DNA from: Nilaparvata lugens
Taxonomy: Eukaryota > Arthropoda > Insecta > Hemiptera > Delphacidae
Assembly (NCBI RefSeq): GCF_014356525.2
Contig: NC_052508.1
Location: 57,077,441 to 57,141,440 of the forward strand
Length of the DNA: 64,000 nt
Direction of reading: 5' to 3'
In this document: positions 1 through 11,059 of the stretch, one piece after another
Position numbering within the stretch: position 1 is the first letter of the stretch
How the letters are laid out: each line of letters starts with the position of its first letter
Made by a program: the position numbers and the translations under genes
Notes under the pieces: generated by a model
What the model was told of the DNA's origin: nothing
What the model saw: only the letters and a program-made list of their open reading frames with translations
Database searches by the model: none

Positions 1-472
1 AACTGTGTAGGCTGAACTGTCTAGTGCTTTTAAAGAATAAGCCTGGACTTCTCATACAGAATTAATTAATTCATTTTAATGATACACAGAACATCATTCA
101 TTAGAATGATTTGAATTATGGACCTAATATACCTACTATCCTCTTCTGAGGGTTTTCTTCAAAGATACACCGTGCTCATTAAGAATATCGAAGTGCTTCC
201 TTCCAAAAGCTTTGGAAGATTATGAAATCTGATAAGATCTCCTAACATATTGTGTTCTCTTATCTACTCACACGTTGTAGTGGGATCAAAGAGAAGGCAG
301 ATGATGAGCAAAAAAGTCTAAACCCCTTTTCATCATAGTGATGAATTCGGTATTGCGTCACAGCCTAATCATCAGCTTTGACTAAATAGGAGCCTCGATG
401 TGTTTCATTGGCCACAAGGCTTAGAGGATATGATTAGTGGGACACGATTGGGGTAGGAGATGAGAAGAATAG

Positions 473-480
473 TGACGTCA
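473..480. promoter_or_regulatory. Consensus cAMP-response element upstream of a promoter-like region
   Basis: The perfect 8-bp palindrome TGACGTCA is the consensus binding site of CREB/ATF bZIP factors. It sits about 180 bp upstream of a TCAGT initiator-like pentamer, in a segment (about 470-780) much richer in CpG than the surrounding AT-rich DNA. A half-site (GCGTCA) occurs near 355. An 8-mer can arise by chance, so a regulatory role is inference from position only. Confidence 0.35.
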
Positions 481-539
481 CAGTAGATGCGAGCGTGGGT
501 GCAAGAAGCGTAATTTTGAAACAACCGCGTCGGCAAAAA

Positions 540-779
540 CTTCCTCCCCTTACCCGGTTATCAATGAAAGCTGGCGCCTCATGTGCCGGCATGCGTGTAA
601 ATTGACCAATCGGAGCAAAGATGCGCGCGCAAGTTTTGCCGCCAAGTTCGAGTCAGTTTGCGGACTATATCACAAGTTTGCACGGCAATAAGTATTCCAT
701 TTAAACCCCTCACACAGTGCTAGCATAAGCGCGCGCACGCACATTCACGCGGGGCTGACTAGCCGAGCACGCTTTCAAG
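540..779 (+). promoter_or_regulatory. CpG-rich promoter-like segment with candidate noncoding first exon
   Basis: The stretch has alternating CG runs, a CCAAT motif at 606-610, the arthropod initiator pentamer TCAGT at 653-657, and a splice-donor-like CAAG|GTAAAA with GT at 780-781. If transcription starts at the initiator, the first exon is about 655-779 and contains no ATG, as expected of an untranslated leader. The downstream 926-998 segment has matching splice signals, and GPB5 coding exon 1 at 22249 needs upstream leader exons, so this is my candidate GPB5 promoter. It could equally belong to an unrelated transcript. Confidence 0.35.
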
Positions 780-925
780 GTAAAAAAACTACGAGTATCT
801 TCAATACAAAGTAGTTTCCAATACAAAACTATCTAATTCAACTCATAATAATTGTTTTGAAAACAGGGTGAGAAAATATTGTAGCCAATCTCAGTGAATA
901 ATAAATTGCGCGTCTTCCATTGCAG

Positions 926-998
926 CGTTCCACAAGCAGCTGAGCAGCTGTCCTGACCACCTGTTGTGGAAGATCCTATTCTACACTGAGTGGAAGAG
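926..998 (+). other. Candidate 73-bp internal leader exon
   Basis: The segment is bounded by a good acceptor (CTTCCATTGCAG, AG at 924-925) and a near-perfect donor (GAG|GTAAGTT, GT at 999-1000). One frame is open through it and through the preceding candidate exon, but neither has an ATG, and joining it to the exon at 22232 would put that frame out of register with GPB5. I therefore read it as untranslated. The implied intron 780-925 is 146 bp, a typical short insect intron. RNA evidence is needed to assign it to a gene. Confidence 0.4.
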
Positions 999-1628
999 GT
1001 AAGTTGCTCAGAGTATCGTGTTAATTAGAATATTAATGAATGAAAACATACTAGACTATGTAAACCTATTATTTGAATTCTTCCACATCTGGAACGTGTT
1101 CTATTGATTAGCCAGACACCTTTTTCAGCTAAGTTGTGCTGAAGATGTCTGAGATCTTAGTTACACAACTTAGTTAAGAAAACTTGAAAAATTGAGAAGG
1201 TTATGGTTGACAGCATTTATTTCGTATTTACCCATCATGCAGAAATACCAGAAAATTAGTCACAATGAAGTATAATTTTGAAAATTATCAATGGAAATAT
1301 TGTTAACCAACACCATTCGATTAAAAATTTGAAAACCCGAATGCTATAAAATTAAAGTTCTTGTGATGCTATATTGATATAATAGGCGAGAACATTATTG
1401 AGGAAAAAACAGGAATGTTTTGTCGCAATTAAGGAATTAATGAGAAACATTTAATTTTAGAATACGTTGGAGATAATACTATGGTAATACCTAGTTACCA
1501 TATACATACCGTACACTCCCATTTTTAAAGGTTTGATTCACAAAAAGAGTGAGATTTCGACAGTGGGAATAAGTAAATTTTATCAACTCTTGAATTTATG
1601 ACCAATATATAATATTATTTCTTTCTTC

Positions 1629-1765
1629 ATTCTTTATTGATTCATACAATAAGTAGTACACCATCAAAAATGTTAGGGTGAGATAAAATAAGGTAAGATT
1701 GTGCTATTCCTCTCCCAAATTTGAATAAGGTTACACATAGTCCGAAATAGGTTAAGTATTGTAGA
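1629..1765 (-). repeat. LINE-like 3' tail, family K, copy 1
   Basis: Read on the minus strand it runs from a block with CCTATTTCGGACTATG through TTTGGGAGAGGAATAG to an AATAAAG-type tail. The same ordered blocks recur at 31688-31806 (minus) and 23060-23183 (plus), so it is a dispersed repeat. The AATAAA tail at one end is typical of non-LTR retrotransposon 3' ends. Confidence 0.6.
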
Positions 1766-1948
1766 TGTTAACTTCACAAAATTTTCAGTTCTTGATTATT
1801 TCCACATAGAAGAATTTTAAATTCAGATGCTCCAGAACCATACATGGGAAATATTTATATAATATGTACTAAGAGTTGCCTTTGAACATAGACTGTCAGA
1901 TTCATTTAAATTTATTAAAATCTCGAAATATATATCTCAATCGATCTT

Positions 1949-2425
1949 TAATTCAATTCAATTTATTACTTGTCATGGCTAAACAATGGTAAGCATAGAC
2001 AATAGTCACATACATTCAAATTTTAACATTCATTTACAAAGTAAGAGTAGATACATTTTTAAAGTTGTGAAAATATAATATTTGAAAACTTATAAATAAT
2101 GTCAGTTACAACTCATACTTATATAGAAACAATAAAATCTGGAAACATTAACATTGCACTCGAAAGTAACACGATAGATTCTTAGTACATTTTTTTCAGT
2201 CTTATTTTGTTTTTCTCTAATCAGTTTATTAGGGATTGCCAACTATAGGGACACTGGGCTATTAACCAGATTTTCAGTCTTGTCCTGAAAACTGTCAGTG
2301 TTTGAGCCTCTTTCGAGGCTCGGCAACGAATTAAATACTTTGTTACCCATATGCTGTGAGCTAGATTTGTAAAAGGTCGTTCTGTGTGGCTCAATTCTCA
2401 ACGCACCTCTGGATCTTGTGTTATG
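1949..2425 (-). pseudogene. Truncated LINE: reverse-transcriptase C-terminus plus 3' UTR
   Basis: On the minus strand, 2425-2243 encodes 60 residues and a stop. It includes RIEPHRTTFYKSS and GNKVFNSLPSLERG, matching the conserved C-terminal pattern (arginine/histidine-rich stretch, then W/F-N-S-LP) of Jockey/CR1-type LINE reverse transcriptases. About 290 bp of AT-rich UTR follows, ending in AATAAATTGAATTGAATT, a typical LINE tail. The catalytic domains are absent, so it is a 5'-truncated dead copy. Confidence 0.7.
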
Positions 2426-2898
2426 ACTTGTATTTGACCCTGTTGTCCAATTTGTCTTGTATTTTAATAATCATAGTAGTCGTTCAAGTTGAAATTTCTA
2501 GGATGTCATGTCATAACACCATAATTTGCAACAGCATTAACTGGGTGATGCAATTATGGAACGTAAATCAAACAATACTGGATTAATCGCACTAATGGAC
2601 TTTGTATTAATCAGGAACTGTGGGTGGTTAAACACTTGTGGATTCAATATTGATACACTTGGGACTGAGAAGCAGTATTTTCATTGAGACTTGGTTAGTT
2701 TTGATTCATCAACTATTCAATATCATGCATCATAAATTAGATACGAAAAGTAGGTTCCATTGAAAAGACCTTTTTCTAAATTCTTATCCAATTCTCGATG
2801 AAGGGTTGTTCTGGATAAGGATAAAGATTAGAATAGACTGATTATCCATGAAGATTAACTGTTTAAACGTTGCCTTGAACCCTTCACCCTTAAACCCT

Positions 2899-3377
2899 TC
2901 AAACACGGCAAACTAAAGAGTCAATCGATAATAAGAACATAAGATAAAATATTATGATAGCCGGCTTGGTTTGGTGTGCTGTATCCATATAAAACGGAAA
3001 AGTTTGAACACCTTGGAGCAATGTCCTTGAAAAAGAATAAATGATTATATTTTTCCCATTACCACACTTGACTGTGATCAGGGATACATTACTCTCATCA
3101 TGTGCTAAGTCATTTGGCAGCGACGTTACAAATTCCTTATACGTATACATTGTGCTATATTGTTCCTGAAAGTAAAATACAAATGGTAGATTAGATAAGA
3201 AGAGACAGCTCCACGGCGAAGCCAGTCATTCGTTTGATGTTGTTTACAGTGTGAAAATGCTACGAGATCACAACGATTCTCAGGGTTCATTGGGTGGAGC
3301 ACTAAAGCGTGAAATGTTCCATTACTATGATAAGCTACAGCAATGTGCCCAGCGAGAGACATCCAATGCTTTTTCAA
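2899..3377 (-). other. Two adjacent unassigned open frames, possible exons
   Basis: The minus strand has two frames of 83 codons overlapping at 3126-3150. The upstream one contains GHIAVAYHSNGTFHALVLH and the downstream one MYTYKEFVTSLPNDLAH. The residue mix looks more protein-like than most frames here, and a TTTTACTTTCAG acceptor-like sequence precedes the second. The first frame begins with TTG, not ATG, and neither matches a family I recognise. They could be exons of an unknown minus-strand gene, a decayed transposon, or chance. Confidence 0.2.
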
Positions 3378-4421
3378 ACCAGATTCATAATTCGCTGTTC
3401 ATAATGAGGGGGTTGAAAATAATGTAATGGTTATCTTGCACCTTTCTGTATGGTTACCACTAACAAATTATTTGTCAAGCTGCTAAGAGGAGGATTGACT
3501 CCTATGGAGTTTGATTCTTTGCGTACAGTAATATTGTATAAATTAGAATTGGAACTGTTTTGGGCCTGTGGTACTTTTTTGTAAGTTGTGTAATTCTCAT
3601 TGATCAAAAATAAATAAATAGATTCTTGAAATACATTAAAATCTCAAGAAATTTTTAAACTACATTATTTAAACTACCAATTTCAAGCTAATCTTTATCT
3701 CCCCATCTATTTTTAGAGGGCTACTTGATACAGTTCGTTCAGATTAAGATGGTACTAGTTATTTATTTTTTAGTCATATTTATCTGAAGCATTTTGAAAA
3801 GATGATCCACATGTTCAATAACTGAAAAATTCAGTTATCACTGAAATCAGAAAAGATCAACGCTGAAAGAGTTTAGAGTTGCGAACACATTAAATAATAT
3901 TGAAAAAACTCTTATTGGAACATAAATTCATCACATCGTGTGATGAGTGGTCTCAAATCACTATATTGAGATCTGAACGTATATTAGAGAATGAGATCAT
4001 TTATCAGCATACTCAAATCACAGTAAACTCACACTTGAAGCGTATTTCATCAAAGTAAAACACAATATTATGATTAAAAATTATTATTCAGTTTCTATTC
4101 CATCGTCAGCAATAGAGTAATGACAAATGAAGTGGATTTTTCACAATAATGTTCATCATCAGCTAATGGACCAATTACTCAAAGCTCATGTCATTAAATC
4201 ATGCGTGATACAAGAAACAAATACAATATAATATGAATAATTTGAGTTGTCAGTTACCATCAGTAACTTGATCCATGATGATGCTTTCAAATGATGAGAT
4301 ATGAACAGTGTTAGCTCTTACTATACATAGTACGACTATCAGAAGTCAGTGCTTCATTCACTCAACTCAAAAATAATGTGATCACATTATTTAATCTATT
4401 TTTTTTTCATTTTCAACATGA

Positions 4422-6073
4422 ATTAATCTTTCCATTAAAATTTATGACAATATTTCGCTGATAAATGAGTTCATCATCGCTAATCATCATTCTATCTCAA
4501 CAAATCACATTGAATCGATTGGTTGATTAAGATAATAATCAGAAAACTCATTGACAAATCGATTGATTGATAGGTATCAAGTTAGTGCTCCGATCTAACT
4601 CAGCTAATATAATGAAAATTTTCGGTTAATAAATAAGAATCCTTTGAGTAGTCTATGACTAGAGAGTGGCACATTGAAATTGAGTTTCTGTCTGTCATAC
4701 GAGAGAAATCAAAACGTCAAGCCATAGCACTCGTGTATAAATATAATCGTATGTCAATATCAACTGCTGGTGAAGGCAGACTGTGTATTTGCTGTCCCGT
4801 GCAGTTGACATCCGCTCAAATATTATTGTCGCATTGAAATCGGGACTTCGTGAATCAACAGATTACACGTGTGAAATCATTTCATAATCAACACAGCCTT
4901 CCTGTTCTGAAATGCTGAATCGTAACTTTGATTTGAACTGTCCTGCTTCAATGAAGTGGAACTCCTGCTGAAAAATTGAAGGATATCACTTGTCAATAAA
5001 TGTGAAAAGATAGCTAGCTCTTCGTAGCAAGGACGATCAGGTTATCGAGTTGAAAAATAACTGCCAGTAATCGATACTGGAACGCTTTCACTTAGGCCTC
5101 TGATCATGGAACTCGCATGTTATTTTTCAAACAATATTATAATTCAAATTACTAAGTTGAATCGTTGACCTATAGTGTGGTCCACGTTATAATGACAGTA
5201 TTTGACCAACTTTGGTTCTGCTATCCTTGCCTATCATTCGACAAAGCCGGTGGTACTATCCTTTTCTAGGTCCACAACGATGCCAATTATGTTTTTGACA
5301 GTGTAGAAATATGATTAATTAATGCAGAGAATCAGCATCGCTATTCTTCTATATTTATCCACTGCCATTATAACGTGGACATCACTATAGGTATTTTGAA
5401 GGATTTAATTGTCATTTACTTGAAATTACGGACTCCATATTGAGCAAAAATCCAAAGTTGAATGCTGTAAAGTCGATAAACATTTTAATAAAAGCAATTT
5501 CCCATCTGGATGTAAACGTACTTCTATTGCACTGGTCTATTATAGGTGGGCTCATTCTTTGGTAGATACACTACATGCCTTTTCCAAGCATAACTTACTA
5601 CATTGAGAGTATGAACAATTCTCCTTGATTCTAGGTAATACGTTTCAACCCTCATACTATAAAACGTAATTTACAAAAGTAAATTTCCATAATCTTACTT
5701 TAGTTTTAAACTTTTATCTGTAAAATATCACACAGGACTATACTACTAAACGTGTAGCATATACCACACGATTATACACTAGTATATACCACACGATTTA
5801 AACTGACAATGTAGAGTGTAGATCTACACTCTACACTCTCTAGTCATAGACTAATCAAAGGATTCTTATTTATGAACTGAAAATTTTCATTATATTAGCT
5901 GAGTTAGATCGGAGCACTTGATACCTATCAATCAATCGATTTGTCAATGAGTTTTCTGATTATTATCTTAACCAATCGATTCAATGTGATTTGATGAGAT
6001 AGATATGATGATGAGCGATGATGAACACATTTATCAGCGAAATATTGTCATAAATTTTAATGGAAAGATTAAT
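4422..6073. mobile_element. Long-inverted-repeat element (arms about 240 bp), family G
   Basis: The left arm 4422-4668 (starting ATTAATCTTTCC) and right arm 5835-6073 (ending GGAAAGATTAAT) are near-identical inverted repeats. The 1.17 kb between them has no long reading frame but contains a complete copy of the 221-bp MITE at 5170-5390 and a 26-bp perfect palindrome at 5810-5835. The arrangement fits a non-autonomous foldback transposon later hit by a MITE. Confidence 0.7.
5170..5390. mobile_element. 221-bp MITE, family D copy 1
   Basis: It begins CTATAGTGTGGTCCACG and ends CGTGGACATCACTATAG, with about 30 bp of imperfect terminal inverted repeat. A second copy with exactly the same length, similar ends and several matching internal blocks (for example GCTATCCTTG and CTATCATTCG) lies at 41745-41965. 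It carries no coding capacity and is nested in the family G element. Confidence 0.8.
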
Positions 6074-6117
6074 TAATGTTAATATATAGTGAATAAAATG
6101 TTAATATATAGTGAATT

Positions 6118-6347
6118 CGGCTTGTTGTAGAACTAATGAAACATTTCATTCAAGATGAAAATGTCATTGTATATTTCTCAATGAAATAACAAACTTCTTT
6201 CTTAAGAAACATTTAATTCAGAATGAAAATGTCATTCTACATCTCTTAATTGAATAATACACTTCCTGTACAGCAATGGTTTTAAGATAATATATAGTGA
6301 ATTTCACACAATGACTCTCTTCAACTGATTATATCCACAACAAGCCG
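6118..6347. mobile_element. Possible 230-bp short-TIR element
   Basis: The perfect 11-bp inverted ends CGGCTTGTTGT and ACAACAAGCCG enclose an AT-rich interior with an imperfect internal duplication around GATGAAAATGTCATT. No second copy was seen, so mobility is inference. Confidence 0.35.
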
Positions 6348-7597
6348 ATACTATAGGTAAGTTAACAATTAGTCTTTTCAACTACAAGGTAATAATCCTG
6401 TTGAGATCGATTTCAGTCAAGTTAATAACAGAGTTGGTAGGCAACATTTATGTATCGGGATTGGAGTGTGTTCTCACAGTGTCTGAACGATAATAAACTC
6501 TTGCAGAATATTGCTGCAATTCATCTTGGATGTAAAAGAAAGTTGGTCCCTGCACACTCTCCTTCCATATTCCACATCATTTCGCATGTGCCATCTCCTC
6601 TCCATTTCTTGTTTGTTGAGAAAAATGCACGTGCAATTTATGTAGAACAGTACTCAAAGAACAATTTATTCTTATCAAGACTGTTTCACATCTAGCGAAA
6701 CAGTTGCGAAATGAAATGTTCAAGCTACATCACTTGTTTGCCTGTCAAGATTTATTCCGAAATGAGACATTTATCTTTCCTTCCCATTCACAGCCAATAC
6801 ACTGCAAAGAAATGGAGAGTATGCTTGGAATGATGGCAGCTTGAAAATTGTGAGAAATTGCGGCTATTCGTTTCTTTCAGGCAGCTCACTTTTTCAAGAT
6901 GTTTGAAAAGTTGGAGGACTGAGCTCTGGAAATCTGAATCCCACATCACCTGGGGATAATCCTTTCTATCTCAACCAGTTTGATAGTTGTTGAAGTAACT
7001 TATTGTATTTTTGTAGTTATCTATGCATTCGCTTTCCACGAAGCTTACAGTGACTTCCTCATTTATGAGAAAAGGAGACAAAAGACATTCGTCTTTCAAA
7101 TGATGTGTATCACGTTCACGTAAAAAACTAGAAATTAAGTCATGCCACATGACGATATTATAATATAAATTCTACAATACTATTTTATAGAATGAGATCC
7201 ATGACAATTATTGACAAAACTGAAATATCAATACCACTATACTAGATAATAGAATGAGATCTATTGCAATACTACAATACTAACTTATAAAATAAGTTCC
7301 TGCTTGTCAGAATTGTTTCTTGGGTTCGACTAGATGAGCAGAATCAACATTTTTGATAGTTCTTGGATTATCGTTCACGAATGGCTGATATGTGGAAGTG
7401 GCCTATAATCAATATTGATCTCACATGTCATTTCCTTTGGTGTAAAATGAGATCAATAATACACCGTGATTCAAAAAGAATACATCAACTTGATAGCTAT
7501 GCAAAGAATAAACGGAGAGTAAAGCACTATCTGTCATCGATTTGAGGAAGCTCTGAAGTTTTTTTAGTTCCTTATTTAGTCCCATTGGCACTCATCT

Positions 7598-8124
7598 GTC
7601 CGTGCCTATTTGAATGAAAACTATCCGAGGCAAAGGATCGGCTGCTAAGCAGCTCGAGACAGAGCACTTCATCACTGGCCTCCAAGAAGCCCTGACCTCA
7701 CCCCCTGCGATTTTTTTCTTTGGGGGTTAAAGAAACTTTCGGATTGTTTAGTGTTATTTCCGGCTCTTATCAACCCTTCGAAATTCAAAATTCATCAGTC
7801 ATATCTCGAATACTCTGAGTGTTAATCTTTGGTGAAAACAAACATTTTAAACTTAACCTCACTTTGGACTATTAAGTGCCAAAATCAAGGAATTGAAGAA
7901 GTTTTGGGCAATTGCCTGTTTCTCTTTCCAAATATCGTGTTTGTGACTGTTCTAATAAGGTGTATCGACCGCCTGTACCGTCTAACATTGAGGAGCTCAA
8001 ACAAGAAATAACAGCAGCTATACAAACTGTTACGCCCGATATGCTACTTAGGGTGTGGAACGAGTTCGAGTATCGTATTGATATCACTCGAGTGTCTGGA
8101 GGGGGTCACATTGAACATTTGTGA
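7598..8124 (+). pseudogene. Mariner-type transposase C-terminal half, disrupted
   Basis: 7598-7734 translates in one frame, with one internal stop, to a block containing WPPRSPDLTPCDFFLWG. This is the conserved region around the third catalytic aspartate of mariner-like DDE transposases. The same protein resumes at 7957-8124 with KVYRPPVPSNIEEL and TPDMLLRVWNEFEYRIDI, ending GGGHIEHL and a stop, the usual C-terminus of this family. Between them lie about 222 bp of unrelated DNA. The N-terminal DNA-binding region and first catalytic residues are missing, so the copy is dead. Confidence 0.85.
7735..7956. repeat. Insertion splitting the transposase pseudogene
   Basis: This 222-bp segment separates two blocks that are nearly contiguous in intact transposases of this type. 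Its distal part (about 7890-7932, starting AATTGAAGAAGTTTTGGGCA) recurs with a few changes at 39077-39118, supporting a mobile insertion. Ends and target duplication were not resolved. Confidence 0.5.
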
Positions 8125-8469
8125 ACTTGTTTTCTAGTGGGGAGAAACTTAATTTAATACTCTTCATTTTGATTTACAACCCAAGTTTCTATTATGTTTC
8201 CTTAATTAGATACCGATTTTCAAAGTTGTGGTATTCTTTTTGAATCACTCTGTACCCTGTTGTATTTAAGATCATAGTTCCATAGAGTAAAGATACCTAG
8301 ATTATTTGTCTCTGATAGCTCTTAGAAATATCGTTTCATTCAGATATTTATTACTCTACTTCATAATTTCACAACGTTACTCTACGTATACCGAGTATCA
8401 GCCTCTTTTTTTAGGAACTTGACAATACATAAACTGAACTATCACTCAACTTGCAAGCTCCCTTCCAAC

Positions 8470-8660
8470 TTCGCCGTTAATTTTTCCATTATCCGACACG
8501 CCCTGCCTTTCCCTTACCCTGCGCGCCTGCAGTTGACGACACAAATTATTAGATTCGACGAGGAAAGAGGAACCAGACAGTAAAGATTTTTCCCATCGGC
8601 TGTTCCAGACTAATTCCATTAGCAAACGGCTTCCTCGGCTCTTCTTGCTTTACTTCCGTG
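8470..8660. other. GC-richer unassigned patch
   Basis: Composition is noticeably richer in G+C than its surroundings, for example CCTGCGCGCCTGCAG near 8518. It has no open frame of note, no splice-bounded frame and no second copy in the window. A regulatory or conserved noncoding function is possible but unsupported. Confidence 0.15.
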
Positions 8661-8822
8661 TAAAAATGCTATCATCAGCTATAATCAACAACACTCAACT
8701 CGTTGGATCAACAGGGTAGGGATCAAACATGATAGAATGAGGTTGAAGCGTTGGATTTGGGCGTTACTCATACGAGAGCCGAGCTCAACTTTTGTAATGT
8801 TTTCCATGACTCTGAGCTGACC

Positions 8823-9013
8823 AACACTCAAATATATTAATAAAAAATTATTCATGAATGAAGAAACTGAATACTGTATTTTGAGCTTATTCGATTATTT
8901 ATTCATCCAATCAACTCACCGAACACTCAAGAATATTTCATAGAAAATTATTCATGAATAAAAAACCGGATACTGAAATTTGAGTTTATTGAATAATTCA
9001 AACATCCAATGTT
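8823..9013. repeat. Imperfect tandem duplication, about 105 bp unit
   Basis: Two successive blocks share AATTATTCATGAAT, an A-rich stretch, then ACTG, TTTGAG and TTATT in the same order. They look like a diverged local tandem duplication without coding potential. Confidence 0.5.
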
Positions 9014-9544
9014 ACACAGTAAATTAAAATTTCATAAATGGACTATACACACATTATGGAGGAATGCAACAACATAAATTTAATGAGAAGATTAATAATT
9101 CGAAGAATAAATCTTCGAAGTACGTTAGTGAATTTTGAATAATATGCAGTAGGAGATTAGTGTGTTCCATTTATAGTTATGCATCACATCACATCACATG
9201 TATATTTTACTTACAACATAATCAATATTTATGTGAGAATGATCAGCGAAAAAAGATTCATGAAGCTTTCAAAAATGAGAAAAGAAAAAAATCTGGCTTA
9301 AGAAGGAGCAGGTTGTTTTTCCGTGATTTACTTACATAAATGTATAAATGATGTTCTTCTCATAAAATCATAATATAGCGAACAATAAGCATGACAAAGT
9401 GATGGGATAGGGAAATATAATGGAGATATAAATATGAGATGTGAGGTGAGACTAATGTTTTATAAAATGGTTTAGGCTCATGAACCAGTTTCCATAAATC
9501 ACATACAGTACACTCTTCGAATGTGAAGAGCGTCTTCAGATAGG

Positions 9545-10658
9545 AAAAATCTGGTGTGGTACACTCACACAACTTTCCTTGCTCATTGAACTGTGAGCCT
9601 CATTCTTAAACGACAATAATTTAGAGAAATAACATAATGACGATTGGCGGCAACATAATTATTTGAAACTACGATCAGACTACTGTATATGTGTGTATAT
9701 AATTGTTTTCAGAGTACTTTTTCCTTTGTGTAAATTGTGAAATCCGATGATTTTTTTGAAAGTCGTCTACAGCTGTTCTACAGATGAAATATCTCGACTA
9801 TGTGTTATTTTTATAGACTGTTCTACCTACCTACCTCATGCACGAGAAGGAGGTTACAAAGTCCATTTCTCAAGGATGGCGTGAACCCCCCATTAGTTTC
9901 CCAGAAAGGAGACTCATGCCAGTTGATGTAGCTGATAAATAACTATACAGAGTATGAATTTGAAATAAATCAGTCAAGAAATTTTTGAGAAAATCGTGAA
10001 AAACATGGTTTTTCAGTAATTATCCGCCATTTTTCTCGAGAATATTACGCAGCTCCTGCTATTTTCCTAGAAATGAGACTCATGTCAGTTGATAGGGCTT
10101 ATAAATAGCTATCTATGGTATAAATTTGAAGAAAATCGTTAGAGCCGTTTTCGATAAAACCTCGAAAAACATGGTTTTTTAGTAATTATCCGCCATTTTT
10201 CTCGAGAATATTACGCAGCTCCAACAATTTTCCCAGAAATGAGACTCATGTCAGTCGATAGGGCTTATAAATAGCTATCCATGGTATAAATTTGAAGAAA
10301 ATCGTTAGAGCCGTTTTCGAGAAAACCGTGAAAAACATAGTTTTTTAGTAATTATCCGCCATTTTTACCGCCATCTTCAATTGAATTTTACTGAATTTCT
10401 TATTGTCGGGTCCTCATGGTATAAGGACCTTAAGTTTAAAATTTCAAGTCAATCGGTTAATTAGGAATGGAGTTATCGTGTTCACAGACATACACACATA
10501 CACACACACACACACACACACAGACCAACACCCAAAAATCATGTTTTTGGACTCAGGGGACCTTGAAACGTATAGAAAACTTGAAATTGGGGTACCTTAA
10601 TTTTTTTTGGAAAGCAATACTTTCCTTACCTATGGTAGTAGGGCAAGGAAAGTAAAAA
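9545..10658 (+). mobile_element. Family A element, copy 1 (full-length, 1.1 kb)
   Basis: It starts AAAAATCTGGTGTGGTACAC and ends GGGCAAGGAAAGT; the ACTTTCCTTGC near the start is the inverse of the GCAAGGAAAGT-like end. Inside are three copies of a unit of about 167 bp (period seen from ATTATCCGCCATTTTT at 10018, 10185 and 10351) and a (CA)n tract at 10501-10522. Related copies occur at 13297-13958, 46871-47791 and within 56130-60480. No transposase frame is present; it is probably a non-autonomous element. Confidence 0.75.
10501..10522 (+). repeat. (CA)11 microsatellite inside family A
   Basis: A pure CA tract lies near the 3' end of the family A element. The same position is occupied by a much longer CA tract in the copy at 46871-47791, so the microsatellite travels with the element. 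Confidence 0.9.
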
Positions 10659-11059
10659 AGAGAACCAATTGAAAACGAGAATAAGACCCGAATAATGGGG
10701 AATGATGAAAAAGGATTTCTTCAATTTCCAATACTTTAGAATACATTGAATTCGAAGTGGATTAAACTGATAAAGTTTATAGAAAATTGAATATTTCTTT
10801 AATTTGTTGTGACTGAATCACACTGAGAGCCGTTTGCACAGTGGAAGCAAACTGAATTGAATCAGCTGGTGGATTAGACCAAAAATGAATCACATTATAA
10901 CAAATGAGGCTTGATATGAATTTAATTCAGTTTAAAATTAAATACAGCTTAAACTGGCACAGTGTAAACTTCACTGAAAGATTCAAAGTCGACAATTGTA
11001 ATAATTATTGTATCTCATCATTGCAGTACCTCATTCCAATACAAATCCTGTATACACCT

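Larger units (their letters stand above)
7462..8252 (+). mobile_element. Degenerate mariner-like transposon with TA flanks
   Basis: The 5' end CACCGTGATTCAAAAAGAAT and the 3' end read in reverse (CAGAGTGATTCAAAAAGAAT) agree at 20 of 22 positions. Both are flanked by TA, the target duplication of the IS630-Tc1-mariner superfamily. At 791 bp it is too short for a full transposase element and is internally deleted. It encloses the broken transposase described separately. Confidence 0.85.

Noticed and set aside
646..654. GTTCGAGTC as a tRNA B box
   Set aside because: No A box or cloverleaf-compatible arms surround it; the match is coincidental.
926..998. Coding exon reading FHKQLSSCPDHLLWKILFY
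   Set aside because: The frame looks plausible, but neither it nor the preceding candidate exon has an ATG, and it would be out of frame with GPB5. A leader exon is simpler, though a coding exon of another gene is not excluded.
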